DNA of 64,000 bases from Dongia mobilis (GTDB lineage: Bacteria > Pseudomonadota > Alphaproteobacteria > Dongiales > Dongiaceae): positions 62,001-126,000 of the forward strand of contig NZ_SNYW01000006.1 of NCBI RefSeq assembly GCF_004363235.1, given 5' to 3'. This document shows positions 17,687 through 27,018 of the stretch, piece after piece. The translations under genes were made by a program, and so were the position numbers. Position 1 is the stretch's first letter, and the number at the start of each line of letters is the position of its first letter. The notes under the pieces are model-generated. The model was not told where the DNA came from, searched no databases, and saw nothing but the letters and a program-made list of their open reading frames with translations.

Positions 17687-19240
17687 ATGTCCACGTTAAA
17701 GCTAGACCGGCGTTCGTTCCTGGCAACATCCGGCGCCATCGGTACCGCCGGCTTCTTCGGCCTGCCGCTATTCGCCGGCGAGGCGATGGCGCAGGTGAAG
17801 AAGTTGATCGTCCGTGTCGACAGCGACATCAATCTTCTCGACCCGGCCTATATGGTCGGCGGTTCCGAGATCGAGATCCAGAAGGCGGTGCTGCCGGCGC
17901 TGGTCGAGTTCGACGATGCCGACGGTTCCTATGGCTGGCGACCCTCGGCCTATGTCGAGAAGTTCGAGCAGCGCGACGACACCCATTTCGACTTCACCCT
18001 GAAATCCGGCTTCATGTGGACCGGCGGCAATGGCGAACTCACCGCCGAGGATGTGAAGTATTCCTACGAGCGCATGAAGACCGGCGACTGGAAGGGCAAT
18101 TTCGAGCAGCTCGACCGGGTCGAGGTGACCGACAAGTACAGCGGCACCCTGGTTCTCTCCCAGCCCTTCGCCCCCTTCGTCATCATCGCGCTGGCCAGCG
18201 GCACCGGCGGCATTCTCAGCAAGGCGGCGATGGCCAAGGTCGAGGGCGAGAAATACACCACTGAAATCCCGGCGACCTGCGGCCCCTACCTGTTCGAATG
18301 GGTGCCGCAGCAGAAATTCGTGTTCAAGGCCAACCCCGACTGGACCGGGCCGAAGCCGGCCTTCGAGGAGGTCGAATGCCTGATCATCCAGGAAGGCTCC
18401 GCCGCGGAACTCGCCTTTGAAGCGGGCGAGGTGATGGCCACCAAGATTTCGGCCGCCACCCATGCGCGCTATCTCGAGACGCCGCCGGCGAACAGCACTG
18501 TCACCGTGGCGGGCGCGCTGCAATACATGTGGCTCGGCATGAACACCGAGAACGAGAAGCTGGCCGACATCAAGGTGCGCCAGGCGATCCAGCACGCGGT
18601 CGATGCCCAGCAGGTTATCGACGGCGCCTATTCCGGCACCACCGCGAAATCGAACGGCATCATCTGCCCCGGCCTGATCGGCCACCGCACCGCCACCAAG
18701 TATTCCTACGATCCGGCCAAGGCCCAGGCGCTCCTGGCCGAAGCCGGGGTCAGCGGGCTCGAGCTGGAACTGAAAACCCTCAATGTGCAGGAGCGCGTGC
18801 TGGCGGCGCAGATCATCCAGGCGCAACTCCAGGCGGTCGGCATCACGGTCAAGGTGATCCCGGTCGATGAGGGTCCGTTCTGGGAGATGGGCGACCAGGA
18901 GAAGGGCGATTACAAGAATCTGCAGCTCTGGCTGATGCGCTTCGGCACCAACACCGATCCCTACGAGGCCACGCAATGGTTCACCAGCGACCAGGTCGGC
19001 GTCTGGAACTGGGAGCGCTGGAAGGACGAGGAATTCGACCGCCTCTACAAGGAAGGTCAGGTCGAATCCGACGAGGCGAAGCGGGCCGAGATCTACCTGC
19101 GCATGCAGGAGATCATGGAGGATACCGGCGCCTATGTCTGGATCAACCACGAACCGGAGACCTTCGTGCACCGGGCTGATCTGAAGATCACGGTGATGCC
19201 GTCGGGCGAGATGATCTGGCGCGACTTCAAGTCCGCCTGA
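17687..19240 (+). CDS. Peptide/nickel-type ABC transporter substrate-binding protein (family 5, Tat-exported)
   Basis: A 517-residue family 5 solute-binding protein (DppA/OppA-like). The N-terminus has a twin-arginine signal LDRRSFLATSG followed by a hydrophobic run and AMAQ near residue 38. The mature protein begins with VKKLIVRVDSDINLLDPAY, typical of the family. The ATG at 17687 has CAGGAGGGCA before it; the open frame extending to 17438 is rejected. It is first in a unit with two permeases, a fused double ATPase and a hydrolase. It probably binds a peptide or peptide-like compound. Confidence 0.9.
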   Translation: MSTLKLDRRSFLATSGAIGTAGFFGLPLFAGEAMAQVKKLIVRVDSDINLLDPAYMVGGSEIEIQKAVLPALVEFDDADGSYGWRPSAYVEKFEQRDDTHFDFTLKSGFMWTGGNGELTAEDVKYSYERMKTGDWKGNFEQLDRVEVTDKYSGTLVLSQPFAPFVIIALASGTGGILSKAAMAKVEGEKYTTEIPATCGPYLFEWVPQQKFVFKANPDWTGPKPAFEEVECLIIQEGSAAELAFEAGEVMATKISAATHARYLETPPANSTVTVAGALQYMWLGMNTENEKLADIKVRQAIQHAVDAQQVIDGAYSGTTAKSNGIICPGLIGHRTATKYSYDPAKAQALLAEAGVSGLELELKTLNVQERVLAAQIIQAQLQAVGITVKVIPVDEGPFWEMGDQEKGDYKNLQLWLMRFGTNTDPYEATQWFTSDQVGVWNWERWKDEEFDRLYKEGQVESDEAKRAEIYLRMQEIMEDTGAYVWINHEPETFVHRADLKITVMPSGEMIWRDFKSA

Positions 19241-19259
19241 TCGGGCCGGAGGAGAATGG

Positions 19260-20258
19260 ATGTGCGGCGGCCGGCTGGCCGCCGCACTTACCATCTCTCG
19301 CACGCCAGCGCCCATGTGGTCCTATTTCGTCAAGCGACTGGGTCTTTCCGCTGTCATCGTGCTCTGCGCACTGCTGACGCTGTTCCTGCTGCTGCACCTT
19401 ATTCCCGGCGACCCGGCGCGCATCGCGCTCGGGCCCCGTGCCACACCCGAGGTCATCGCTCGCTATGCCGAGAAGATGCGTCTTGGCGAGCCGATCCTCA
19501 CGCAATTCTGGATCTACGTCACCAATGCCCTTACCGGGGACCTTGGCGCCGATGTTTTCTCCAACCGGCCGGTGCTGACCATCGTGCTGGAGGTCCTCCC
19601 CAATACGCTGGTCCTTGCCATCGTCGCGCTGGCCTGGGCGGCGCTGATCGGCATTCCCCTGGGCTGCCTCTCGGCGGTCCGGCCCAATTCCTGGTTCGAC
19701 CGTGTCACCGGTTTGCTCTCGGTCGCCACCATCGCCATTCCCTCGTTCCTGGTCTCGATCTGGTCGCTGCTGGTTTTTGCCGTGATGCTGAAATGGCTGC
19801 CGGTGATCGGGGCCGGCGACCCGGGCGACTATCTCGATCAGGCGGTTCATCTCATCCTGCCGGCCTTCGCGGTCGGCCTCGGCTGGGTCGGCTATCTCGC
19901 CCGTATGGTCAGGGCCTCGATGCTGGAGGTGATGAGCGAGAACTATATCCGCGCCGCCCGCGCCTTCGGCCTGCGCGAGCGTACCGTCGTCTTCCGCTAC
20001 GCCCTCAAGGTCGCCGTGTTGCCGACCATCACGCTTGTCGGCATCGGCTTCAGCGGCCTCCTCTCCGGTGCCGTCTTTGCCGAGATCGTTTTCACCCGCC
20101 CCGGTGCGGGCAAGCTGATCTATGACATGGTGGTCAATCGCAACTTCCCGGTCGTGCAGGGCGCCGTGCTGATCATCACCGCCCTCTATGTCCTCATCAC
20201 GCTTGCGGCCGATCTGCTGGTCGCCTGGCTGGATCCCCGTGTCCGCGATTCCCTCTGA
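19260..20258 (+). CDS. Dipeptide-type ABC transporter permease (DppB family)
   Basis: A 332-residue membrane permease with the DppB pattern: first segment at YFVKRLGLSAVIVL, then LIPGDPARIALGP and the coupling EAA-like region near EVMSENYIRAARAFGLRE. The ATG at 19260 is chosen because GGAGGAGA ends 5 bases upstream; the internal ATG at 19314, which matches the common family start, has no such site. It follows the binding protein gene by 19 bases. Confidence 0.87.
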   Translation: MCGGRLAAALTISRTPAPMWSYFVKRLGLSAVIVLCALLTLFLLLHLIPGDPARIALGPRATPEVIARYAEKMRLGEPILTQFWIYVTNALTGDLGADVFSNRPVLTIVLEVLPNTLVLAIVALAWAALIGIPLGCLSAVRPNSWFDRVTGLLSVATIAIPSFLVSIWSLLVFAVMLKWLPVIGAGDPGDYLDQAVHLILPAFAVGLGWVGYLARMVRASMLEVMSENYIRAARAFGLRERTVVFRYALKVAVLPTITLVGIGFSGLLSGAVFAEIVFTRPGAGKLIYDMVVNRNFPVVQGAVLIITALYVLITLAADLLVAWLDPRVRDSL

Positions 20259-21123
20259 CAGCGCGCCGGCGCGGCGCGAGGCCGAGGGCTGGATCAAGCT
20301 CCGGCGCCTGCTTGCCAACTGGCAGGGCATGACCGGCCTCGTCCTGGTCCTGCTGTTCTTCGCCAGCGCCATCTTCGCGCCGCTCGTTGCGACACATGAT
20401 CCCTTCGCGCTCGACATCCCGGCGCGCCTCTCCGGCCCGACGCTGGAGCACTGGGCCGGGACCGACCAGCTGGGTCGCGACACCTATTCCCGCGTCATCT
20501 ATGGCGGCCGCGTCGCCCTGCAGGTGGCCGCGATCGGCATCTCGGTCTCGCTGGTCTTCGGCCTGCTGCTCGGCATGCTGGCTGGCTTCGGGCCGCGCTG
20601 GCTCGACAATTTCTTGCTGCTGCTCTTCGACGTGGTACGGTCCTTCCCGACCATCGTCATGGCGCTGGCTGCCGTGGCACTGCTGGGGCCCAGCCTCAAT
20701 CTGGTCCTCGCCATCGTTATCGTCACCACGATCCCCGGCTATGCGCGCCTGGTGCGCACCGCCACCCTGGCGCTCAAGAACACCGAGTTCATCCTGGCGG
20801 AGCGCGCGCTGGGGGTCGGCACCGCCCGCATCCTCTGGCGCCATGTGACGCCCAATGTCATCGGGCCGATGTTCATCCTGGCCGCCATGGATGTCCCCGT
20901 GGTGGTGACGGTGGAGGCCGGGCTTTCCTTCCTCGGCCTCGGCGTCCTGCCGCCGACGGCCAGCTGGGGCAGCATCCTCAACGAGGGCTATCTGCTCATC
21001 CGCGAGACGCCCTGGCCGGTGGTGGCCGCCGGCGTGCCCCTGGTCCTCACCACCTTGGGCTTCACCTTCCTCGGCGAGGCCTTGCGCGACATTTTCGACC
21101 CCCGCCTCGGGAAAGGCCGCTGA
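20239..21123 (+). CDS. Dipeptide-type ABC transporter permease (DppC family)
   Basis: A permease of about 294 residues with an N-terminal cytoplasmic tail, first hydrophobic segment at LVLVLLFFASAIFAPLV, HWAGTDQLGRDTYSRV, and the coupling loop TATLALKNTEFILAERALG. The start is the least certain part: a GTG at 20239 is taken, overlapping the DppB gene by 20 bases; the ATG/GTG codons further up lie deep in that gene. The TGA stop overlaps the ATG of the ATPase gene by one base. Confidence 0.85.
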   Translation: MSAIPSDSAPARREAEGWIKLRRLLANWQGMTGLVLVLLFFASAIFAPLVATHDPFALDIPARLSGPTLEHWAGTDQLGRDTYSRVIYGGRVALQVAAIGISVSLVFGLLLGMLAGFGPRWLDNFLLLLFDVVRSFPTIVMALAAVALLGPSLNLVLAIVIVTTIPGYARLVRTATLALKNTEFILAERALGVGTARILWRHVTPNVIGPMFILAAMDVPVVVTVEAGLSFLGLGVLPPTASWGSILNEGYLLIRETPWPVVAAGVPLVLTTLGFTFLGEALRDIFDPRLGKGR

Positions 21124-23171
21124 TGATGGATGCGCCGCGCCCCGATCATCAGCTTGGCGACAATCTGGTCGAGATTCGCGACTTGAGCGTCACCTTTGAA
21201 ACCGGGCGCGGGCCGGTCCGGGCCCTGCGCAACGTCAATCTGGATGTTCCGCGCGGCCGCATTCTCGGCATCGTTGGCGAAAGCGGCTCGGGCAAGAGCA
21301 CCGTCATCTGGGCGATGCTGCGGCTCCTGGCCGAGAACGGCGCCGTCACCGGAGGTCGGATCGATTTCAACGGCCGCGATCTGCTGCAGCTCGATGCCGA
21401 TGCCCTGCGCGCCTTCCGCGGTGCCCAGGCTGGTGTGGTGTTCCAGGACCCGATGACCTCGCAGATCCCGGTCAAATCCTATCTGCAGCAATTCCTCGAC
21501 ATCGCCTATCGCCAGAAGGCGAGCCGCGCCGAGAAGATCGCCCATGCCATCGCCATGATGCGCCGGGTCGGCATCCCGGACCCGGAGCAGCGCATCGCCC
21601 AGTTTCCGCACCAGTTTTCCGGTGGCATGCGCCAGCGCACCGGCATCGCCATGGCGCTCCTCATGCATCCCGATCTCGTCATCGCGGACGAGCCGACCAC
21701 GGCCCTCGACGTCACCATGGAGGCCCAGGTCATCCACCTGCTGCGGGAATTACAGCGCGAGTTCCAGACCACGATGATGATCGTCTCGCACAATCTGGGG
21801 CTGGTGGCCGAGCTTTGCGACGAGATCGTCGTCATGTATGCGGGCGAGGTCGTCGAGCGCGGCGACATCCAGTCGGTCTTCGCCAACCCGTCGCATCCCT
21901 ATACCAGGGCCCTGATCGATTGCGATCCGGCGCGGGTCCTCGAACGCACGCGCATCCTGCCGACGATTCCCGGGGAACTCCCCAATCTTCGTCACCCGCC
22001 GAGGGCCTGTGTCTTCGTTGACCGTTGTCCCCACGCCTTCGCGCGCTGCCGCGAAGAGAAGCCGCGCCTCAACAAGGCGGACGAGGGCCATGTCGCCGCC
22101 TGCCACCTGCTGGATGGCGTGCGTCCAGTCATGCATGCGGCAGCACCCGCACCTGCGCAGGACGAGGTGGTGCCGGCGATCGCCGGGGATGTTGCCCCGC
22201 TGGTCGCCGTGCGCAACCTCGCCGTCAGCTTTCAAGTGCGCGGTCCGGTGGCCGCCCTGTTGAATCCCGGCCTCAAGACCTCGATCGATATCCTCGTCGA
22301 TGTCAGCCTGGATCTCAAACCCGGCGAAACACTGGGACTCGTCGGCGAAAGCGGTTCGGGCAAGACGACGCTCGGCCGTGCCATGCTGGGCCTGGTCAAG
22401 GCGCAGGCCGGTTCGGTCACCTTCAAGGGGCGCGAATTGATCGGCCTTGGCGAAGGCGAGCTTCGCCCGCTGCGCCAGAACATGGCGATGATGTTCCAGG
22501 ACCCGATCGGTTCCCTGAGCCCGCGCCAGACGGTCAAGTCGCTGATCCTCGAACCTTTCGACGTGCACCGTCCTGCATCCGGCAACCGCGACGCACTGGC
22601 GGTAAGGCTCGCCGACATGGTCAACCTGCCGCGCGACCTGCTCGCGCGCTATCCGCATCAGTTGTCGGGCGGCCAGGCGCGCCGGGTCGGTGTCGCCCGC
22701 GCCCTGGCGCTGGAGCCCGACCTTATCATCGCCGACGAACCTACCGCCGGGCTCGATGTCTCGGTCCAGGGCGATGTGCTGAATTTGATGCGGCGGCTGC
22801 AGACCGAGCACGGCCTCACCTATCTCATCATCTCGCACAACCTGCCCGTCGTGCGGCATATCAGCGACCGGCTCGCCATCATGTATCTCGGGCGCATCAT
22901 CGAGATGGGCGACGCCACGGCGATCTTTGCGCGGCCGGCGCATCCCTATACCAGGGCGCTGGTCGACGGCATCCCACGGCCCGATCCGACGCAGCGCCGC
23001 CGCCTGGTGTCGATCGAAGGCGAGGTGCCGAGCATCGCCAGGCGCCCGCAGGGCTGCGAGTTCAACGCGCGCTGCCCTCATGCCACCGATCTCTGCCGCG
23101 CCGAGATGCCAGCCCAGCAGACACTGGGCGATGGCCGCATGGTCCGCTGCCACTACCCGCTCATCGACTGA
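21123..23171 (+). CDS. Fused double ABC ATPase of a dipeptide transporter (DppD-DppF fusion)
   Basis: A 682-residue protein with two complete ABC domains. Domain 1 has Walker A GESGSGKST (52-60) and signature FSGGMRQRTGIAMAL. Domain 2 has Walker A GESGSGKTT (about 407-415) and signature LSGGQARRVGVARAL. Each half ends with the oligopeptide-transporter cysteine motif (CVFVDRCPHAFARC and CEFNARCPHATDLC). The two halves are usually separate DppD and DppF proteins of 320-340 residues; here they are one chain. Two ATGs overlap at 21123 and 21126. It energises the DppB/C-type permeases. Confidence 0.93.
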   Translation: MMDAPRPDHQLGDNLVEIRDLSVTFETGRGPVRALRNVNLDVPRGRILGIVGESGSGKSTVIWAMLRLLAENGAVTGGRIDFNGRDLLQLDADALRAFRGAQAGVVFQDPMTSQIPVKSYLQQFLDIAYRQKASRAEKIAHAIAMMRRVGIPDPEQRIAQFPHQFSGGMRQRTGIAMALLMHPDLVIADEPTTALDVTMEAQVIHLLRELQREFQTTMMIVSHNLGLVAELCDEIVVMYAGEVVERGDIQSVFANPSHPYTRALIDCDPARVLERTRILPTIPGELPNLRHPPRACVFVDRCPHAFARCREEKPRLNKADEGHVAACHLLDGVRPVMHAAAPAPAQDEVVPAIAGDVAPLVAVRNLAVSFQVRGPVAALLNPGLKTSIDILVDVSLDLKPGETLGLVGESGSGKTTLGRAMLGLVKAQAGSVTFKGRELIGLGEGELRPLRQNMAMMFQDPIGSLSPRQTVKSLILEPFDVHRPASGNRDALAVRLADMVNLPRDLLARYPHQLSGGQARRVGVARALALEPDLIIADEPTAGLDVSVQGDVLNLMRRLQTEHGLTYLIISHNLPVVRHISDRLAIMYLGRIIEMGDATAIFARPAHPYTRALVDGIPRPDPTQRRRLVSIEGEVPSIARRPQGCEFNARCPHATDLCRAEMPAQQTLGDGRMVRCHYPLID

Positions 23172-23196
23172 CCGACCCGAAGCAAGGAGACCAATC

Positions 23197-25221
23197 GTGA
23201 TTTACCGGAGCGACTTCCCGCACAAGATCAAGGTGATGCATCATGTCCAGATTCCGCTGAAGGACGGTGTGGTGCTTTCCGCCACGATCTGGCTGCCGGA
23301 AGATGCCGAGAAGAATCCGGTGCCGGCGATCCTGGAATATCTGCCCTATCGCAAGCGCGACGGCACGACCGAGCGCGATGCGCTCAACCATCCCTATTTC
23401 GCCGGCCACGGCTATGCCGGTGTCCGCGTCGACATCAGGGGGTCGGGCGAATCCGAAGGCGTGCTGAAGGGCGAATACCTGAAGCAGGAACAGGATGACT
23501 GCCTCGAGATCCTCGCCTGGCTCGAGCAGCAGAAATGGTGCACCGGCGATGTCGGCATGATCGGCATCTCCTGGGGCGGCTTCAACGGCCTTCAGGTGGC
23601 GGCGTGCCGGCCGAAGCAATTGAAGGCGGTCATCTCGCTCTGCTCGACCGACGACCGCTATGCCGATGACATCCATTTCATGGGCGGTTGCCTGCTGGTC
23701 GACAAGCTCAACTGGGGCTCGACCATGTTCGCCTATAACGCCGCCCCGCCCGACCCGGCGCTGGTCGGCGACAAATGGCGCGACATGTGGCGCCAGCGCC
23801 TGGAAGGCTCCGGTTTCTGGCTCGAGGAATGGCACCGCACCCAGCGCCGCGCCGATCTCTACAAGCACGGTTCGATCGCCGAGGATTACGCGGCGGTGGA
23901 ATGTCCGGTCTATCTGGTGGGCGGCTGGGCCGACGGCTACACCAACCCGATCTTCCGCATGCTGGAAAACCTCTCCTGCCCGAAAAAGGGCCTGATCGGT
24001 CCCTGGGCGCACAAATATCCGAACTTCGCCTATCCGGGCCCGCGCATCGGTTTCCTGCAGGAATGCTTGCGCTGGTGGGACAAATGGCTGAAGGGCAAGG
24101 AAACCGGCATCATGGATGAACCCATGCTGCGAGTCTGGATGCAGGACACCGTGCCGCCCCAGCCGAAATATGACGAGCGGCCGGGCCGCTGGGTCGCCGA
24201 GGACGTCTGGCCGAGCGCGCGCATCAAGCCGACGCTCTATCCCCTGGCGAAGGGCGAGCTGGCGGCCCCCGGGTCCAAACCTGTGGTGGAACCGCTCGCC
24301 ATCTGCTCGCCCCAGACGGTGGGGCTTGCCGCCGGGGCCTGGTGCCCCTATGGCCTCGCCCCCGACCAGGCGATCGACCAGCGCATCGAGGCCGGCGGCT
24401 CGCTGGTCTTCGATACCGAGGTGCTGAAGGAGCCGCTGGAATTCGTCGGCGCCCCGGTGATCCGCCTGAGGATCGCCGCCGACAAGCCTTCCGCCCTGGT
24501 TGCCGTCACCCTCTCCGAGGTGCTGCCCGACGGCCGCGCCACGCGCTTCTCCTACGGCCTCCTCAACCTTACCCACCGCAATGGGCATGAGAAGCTGGAG
24601 GCGCTGGAACCGGGCAAGGCCTATGACGTTGCCTTCAAGCTCAATGTCTGCGCGCAGAAGCTGGGGGTGGGCAGCCGCCTCCGTGTCGCCATCTCGTCTT
24701 CCTATTGGCCGATCGTCTGGCCCTCGCCGGAGAAGGTGACGCTGACGGTCTTTACCGGCGAAAGCGGTTTGGAACTGCCGATCCGACCGGCGCGGGCGGA
24801 GGATGCCAGGCTCCCCGCCTTCCAGCCGTCCGAGAACGGCGCCAAATTCGCCTCGGTCCAGGTGCGGCCCGATAACGAGCATGCCCGCGTCAGCCTCGAC
24901 CACCATACCGGCATCGTCACGGTGGACGAACTGGATGGCGGCGGTCTCACCCGCATCCCCGATTACGACAACTGGGAATATGGTGCATCCACCCACAAGA
25001 CCTACCAGATCAAGGCCGACGATCCCCTGTCGGCACGGGCGGATATCGTCTGGGACAAGGAATTCGGCCGCGGCGATTTCCGTGTCACCATCCATGCCGA
25101 GACCCATATGCGGGTCGAGAAGGACAACTTCCTTCTGACGGCGACTCTCGACGCCTATAAGGGCGGCGTGCGTGTCTTCTCGCGGGAATGGGATTGCCGG
25201 ATTCCCCGCGACCACGTCTGA
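23197..25221 (+). CDS. CocE/NonD-family serine hydrolase (X-prolyl dipeptidyl peptidase-like)
   Basis: A 674-residue alpha/beta hydrolase with a C-terminal jelly-roll region. The nucleophile elbow is GISWGGFNG (Ser125), followed by the acid in GGWADGYTNP and the histidine in GPWAHKYPNF. The oxyanion-side YLPYRKRDGT near 49-57 is also typical. Family members cleave esters (cocaine esterase), peptides after proline, or glutaryl-type amides. The GTG start at 23197 follows AAGGAGA; the frame open to 22927 is read-through of the ATPase gene in another frame. Its place after a peptide importer suggests it hydrolyses the imported compound in the cytoplasm. Confidence 0.87.
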   Translation: MIYRSDFPHKIKVMHHVQIPLKDGVVLSATIWLPEDAEKNPVPAILEYLPYRKRDGTTERDALNHPYFAGHGYAGVRVDIRGSGESEGVLKGEYLKQEQDDCLEILAWLEQQKWCTGDVGMIGISWGGFNGLQVAACRPKQLKAVISLCSTDDRYADDIHFMGGCLLVDKLNWGSTMFAYNAAPPDPALVGDKWRDMWRQRLEGSGFWLEEWHRTQRRADLYKHGSIAEDYAAVECPVYLVGGWADGYTNPIFRMLENLSCPKKGLIGPWAHKYPNFAYPGPRIGFLQECLRWWDKWLKGKETGIMDEPMLRVWMQDTVPPQPKYDERPGRWVAEDVWPSARIKPTLYPLAKGELAAPGSKPVVEPLAICSPQTVGLAAGAWCPYGLAPDQAIDQRIEAGGSLVFDTEVLKEPLEFVGAPVIRLRIAADKPSALVAVTLSEVLPDGRATRFSYGLLNLTHRNGHEKLEALEPGKAYDVAFKLNVCAQKLGVGSRLRVAISSSYWPIVWPSPEKVTLTVFTGESGLELPIRPARAEDARLPAFQPSENGAKFASVQVRPDNEHARVSLDHHTGIVTVDELDGGGLTRIPDYDNWEYGASTHKTYQIKADDPLSARADIVWDKEFGRGDFRVTIHAETHMRVEKDNFLLTATLDAYKGGVRVFSREWDCRIPRDHV

Positions 25222-25306
25222 TCCCGACAGGGCGGGCAGGGGCTACTTCCCTCCCGCCCTGAATCCCTCTAGTCTGCCGCCCCGCCACAGAGTGGAGAAC
25301 GCATCC

Positions 25307-26065
25307 GTGAGCAAGCCGGCCGTCATCCGTTTCGATTCCCACGACACCCATCCCGACGATTTGCAGGCCTGGCCGGAGATTCCGGCTGCCGATCTCGAAT
25401 CCGGCAGCCCGCGCCAGCGCGGGGTGGAGTATTTCGCCGATGCGAAACTGGGTCTCACCTCGGGCGTCTGGGATTGCACGCCGATGGTGACGCGGATGGG
25501 GCCCTATCCGGTCCATGAATTCATGATCGTGCTGGCGGGCGCGGTCACCATCCGCGATGCCAAGGGCCATGAAACCACGATCAAGGCGGGCGAGGCCTTC
25601 ATCCTGCCCAAGGGTCTGGTCTGTCAGTGGCGGCAGAGCGAATACATGCGCAAGTTCTACGTCATTTTCGACGATCCGAGCGGCGCCCAGGCGCCCGATC
25701 CGGCCGCACTCAAGGTGCTGAAGATCGATGTCGATCACGATCTGCGCCCGAGCCCGCCGCCGGCCAAGGACATCCTGCTGAGCGATGTGCCGACGCAATA
25801 CGGCCACAACTGGTTCGAGGACCCGACCGGGCAATGGACCACCGGAATCTGGGGCTCCACCCCCTATCGCCGCAAGGCGATGCCGTTTCCGCGCCATGAA
25901 CTGATGCACCTGCTGGAAGGCGAGGTCACCCTGACCGACCCCGATCTCGGTGCGCAGCACTTCAAGGCCGGCGACACCTTCTTCGTGCCCATGGGCGCCA
26001 ATGTCGAATGGCACAACCCGGTGCCGGTGAAGAAGTATTACAGCATCTTCATTCCGAAAGCCTGA
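25307..26065 (+). CDS. Bicupin protein
   Basis: A 252-residue protein with two cupin barrels. Barrel 1 runs through VTRMGPYPVHEFMIVLAGAV and KAGEAFILPKGLVCQW, barrel 2 through FPRHELMHLLEGEVTLTD and KAGDTFFVPMGANVEW. The arrangement resembles ureidoglycine aminohydrolase and DUF861-like proteins, but metal ligands are only partly recognisable, so no reaction is assigned. The start is a GTG at 25307 with GTGGAGAA upstream. It directly abuts the next reading frame at the TGA stop. Confidence 0.75.
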   Translation: MSKPAVIRFDSHDTHPDDLQAWPEIPAADLESGSPRQRGVEYFADAKLGLTSGVWDCTPMVTRMGPYPVHEFMIVLAGAVTIRDAKGHETTIKAGEAFILPKGLVCQWRQSEYMRKFYVIFDDPSGAQAPDPAALKVLKIDVDHDLRPSPPPAKDILLSDVPTQYGHNWFEDPTGQWTTGIWGSTPYRRKAMPFPRHELMHLLEGEVTLTDPDLGAQHFKAGDTFFVPMGANVEWHNPVPVKKYYSIFIPKA

Positions 26066-26086
26066 GTGCCAGCGGATCTCGGCGCC

Positions 26087-26878
26087 ATGACAGCCAGGCT
26101 GAAATCGCTGATCGAATCCCGCCGCTTCGAGCGGCTGATCACGCTGCTGATACTTGTGAACGCGGTGACGCTCGGCCTTGAAACGGTGCCCGAGGCGATG
26201 GCCTCCTTCGGCGACCTGCTCGGTATCGCCGACCGGCTGCTGCTCCTCGCCTTCACGGCGGAACTGGCCGCCCGCTTCGTGGTCTACCGGACGCGTTTTT
26301 TCCACGATCCCTGGCGCGTATTCGACCTGCTGGTGGTCGGCATCGCCTGGCTGCCGGCGACCGGCAATCTTTCAGTCCTGCGCGCGCTCCGCATCCTGCG
26401 CGTCTTCCGCATGGCCGGCATGATCCCGTCGCTCCGCCGCGTCGTCGGCGGGCTGGTGGCCGCCCTGCCGGGCATGGGCTCGATCATGCTGCTGCTGGTG
26501 CTGGTCTTCTACGTCTTCTCGGTCATGGCGACCAAGCTGTTCGGCCAGTCCTTTCCCGACTGGTTCGGCTCGATCCCGGACTCGGCCTACACCCTCTTCC
26601 AGGTGATGACGCTGGAAAGCTGGTCCATGGGCATCGTCCGACCGGTGATGGAAGTCTACCCCGTCGCCTGGGCCTTCTTCATTCCCTTCATCCTCTGCAC
26701 CACCTTTACCGTGCTCAACCTTTTCATCGGTATCATCGTCTCGGCCATGCAGTCCGAGCACGATGCCAGTGCGACGGCCGAGCGCGAGGCGCTGCACAGC
26801 GACAATGCCGCCATCATGCAGGAATTGAAGGCGCTCAGGGCGGAACTCGCCGCCTTGCGGGACGCGGCGAAGCGGTAG
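26087..26878 (+). CDS. NavAb/NaChBac-type voltage-gated sodium channel
   Basis: A 263-residue single-domain (six-helix) ion channel. S1 begins at RLITLLILVNAVTLGLET. S4 has four arginines every third residue (Arg99, 102, 105, 108 in LRALRILRVFR). The selectivity filter is TLESWSM (175-181), which is the filter sequence of NavAb, with the ring glutamate at 177. Pore helix, S6 (NLFIGIIVSAM) and a C-terminal coiled coil with heptad-like LKALRAELAAL complete the standard tetramer design. The ATG at 26087 matches the family start; a GTG at 26066 is possible. It stands after the bicupin gene, probably co-transcribed; its link to the metabolic genes is unclear. Confidence 0.93.
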   Translation: MTARLKSLIESRRFERLITLLILVNAVTLGLETVPEAMASFGDLLGIADRLLLLAFTAELAARFVVYRTRFFHDPWRVFDLLVVGIAWLPATGNLSVLRALRILRVFRMAGMIPSLRRVVGGLVAALPGMGSIMLLLVLVFYVFSVMATKLFGQSFPDWFGSIPDSAYTLFQVMTLESWSMGIVRPVMEVYPVAWAFFIPFILCTTFTVLNLFIGIIVSAMQSEHDASATAEREALHSDNAAIMQELKALRAELAALRDAAKR

Positions 26879-26888
26879 CGACCCGAAT

Positions 26889-26911
26889 CGGCATAGTTTT
26901 CGCCTATGCCG
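26889..26911. other. Hairpin after the sodium channel gene
   Basis: A perfect 8-bp inverted repeat CGGCATAG / CTATGCCG with a 7-base TTTTCGC loop begins 10 bases after the channel stop. There is no immediate T-run (the nearest is 20 bases downstream, TTTTTC), so intrinsic termination is possible but not clear. Confidence 0.4.
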
Positions 26912-27018
26912 CGCGTCGATAAACGCTCATTTTTCTTGACGCCGTGCTTCGCCATACTCGCGGCCAGGCACCCGGCCGGGCCAATCTCGGCCGTTCCCCC
27001 ATTCAAGACGAGCGCAAC

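Noticed and set aside
26889-26911. Calling the hairpin after the sodium channel gene a terminator
   Set aside because: The stem is perfect but no T-run follows it directly; recorded only as a hairpin.
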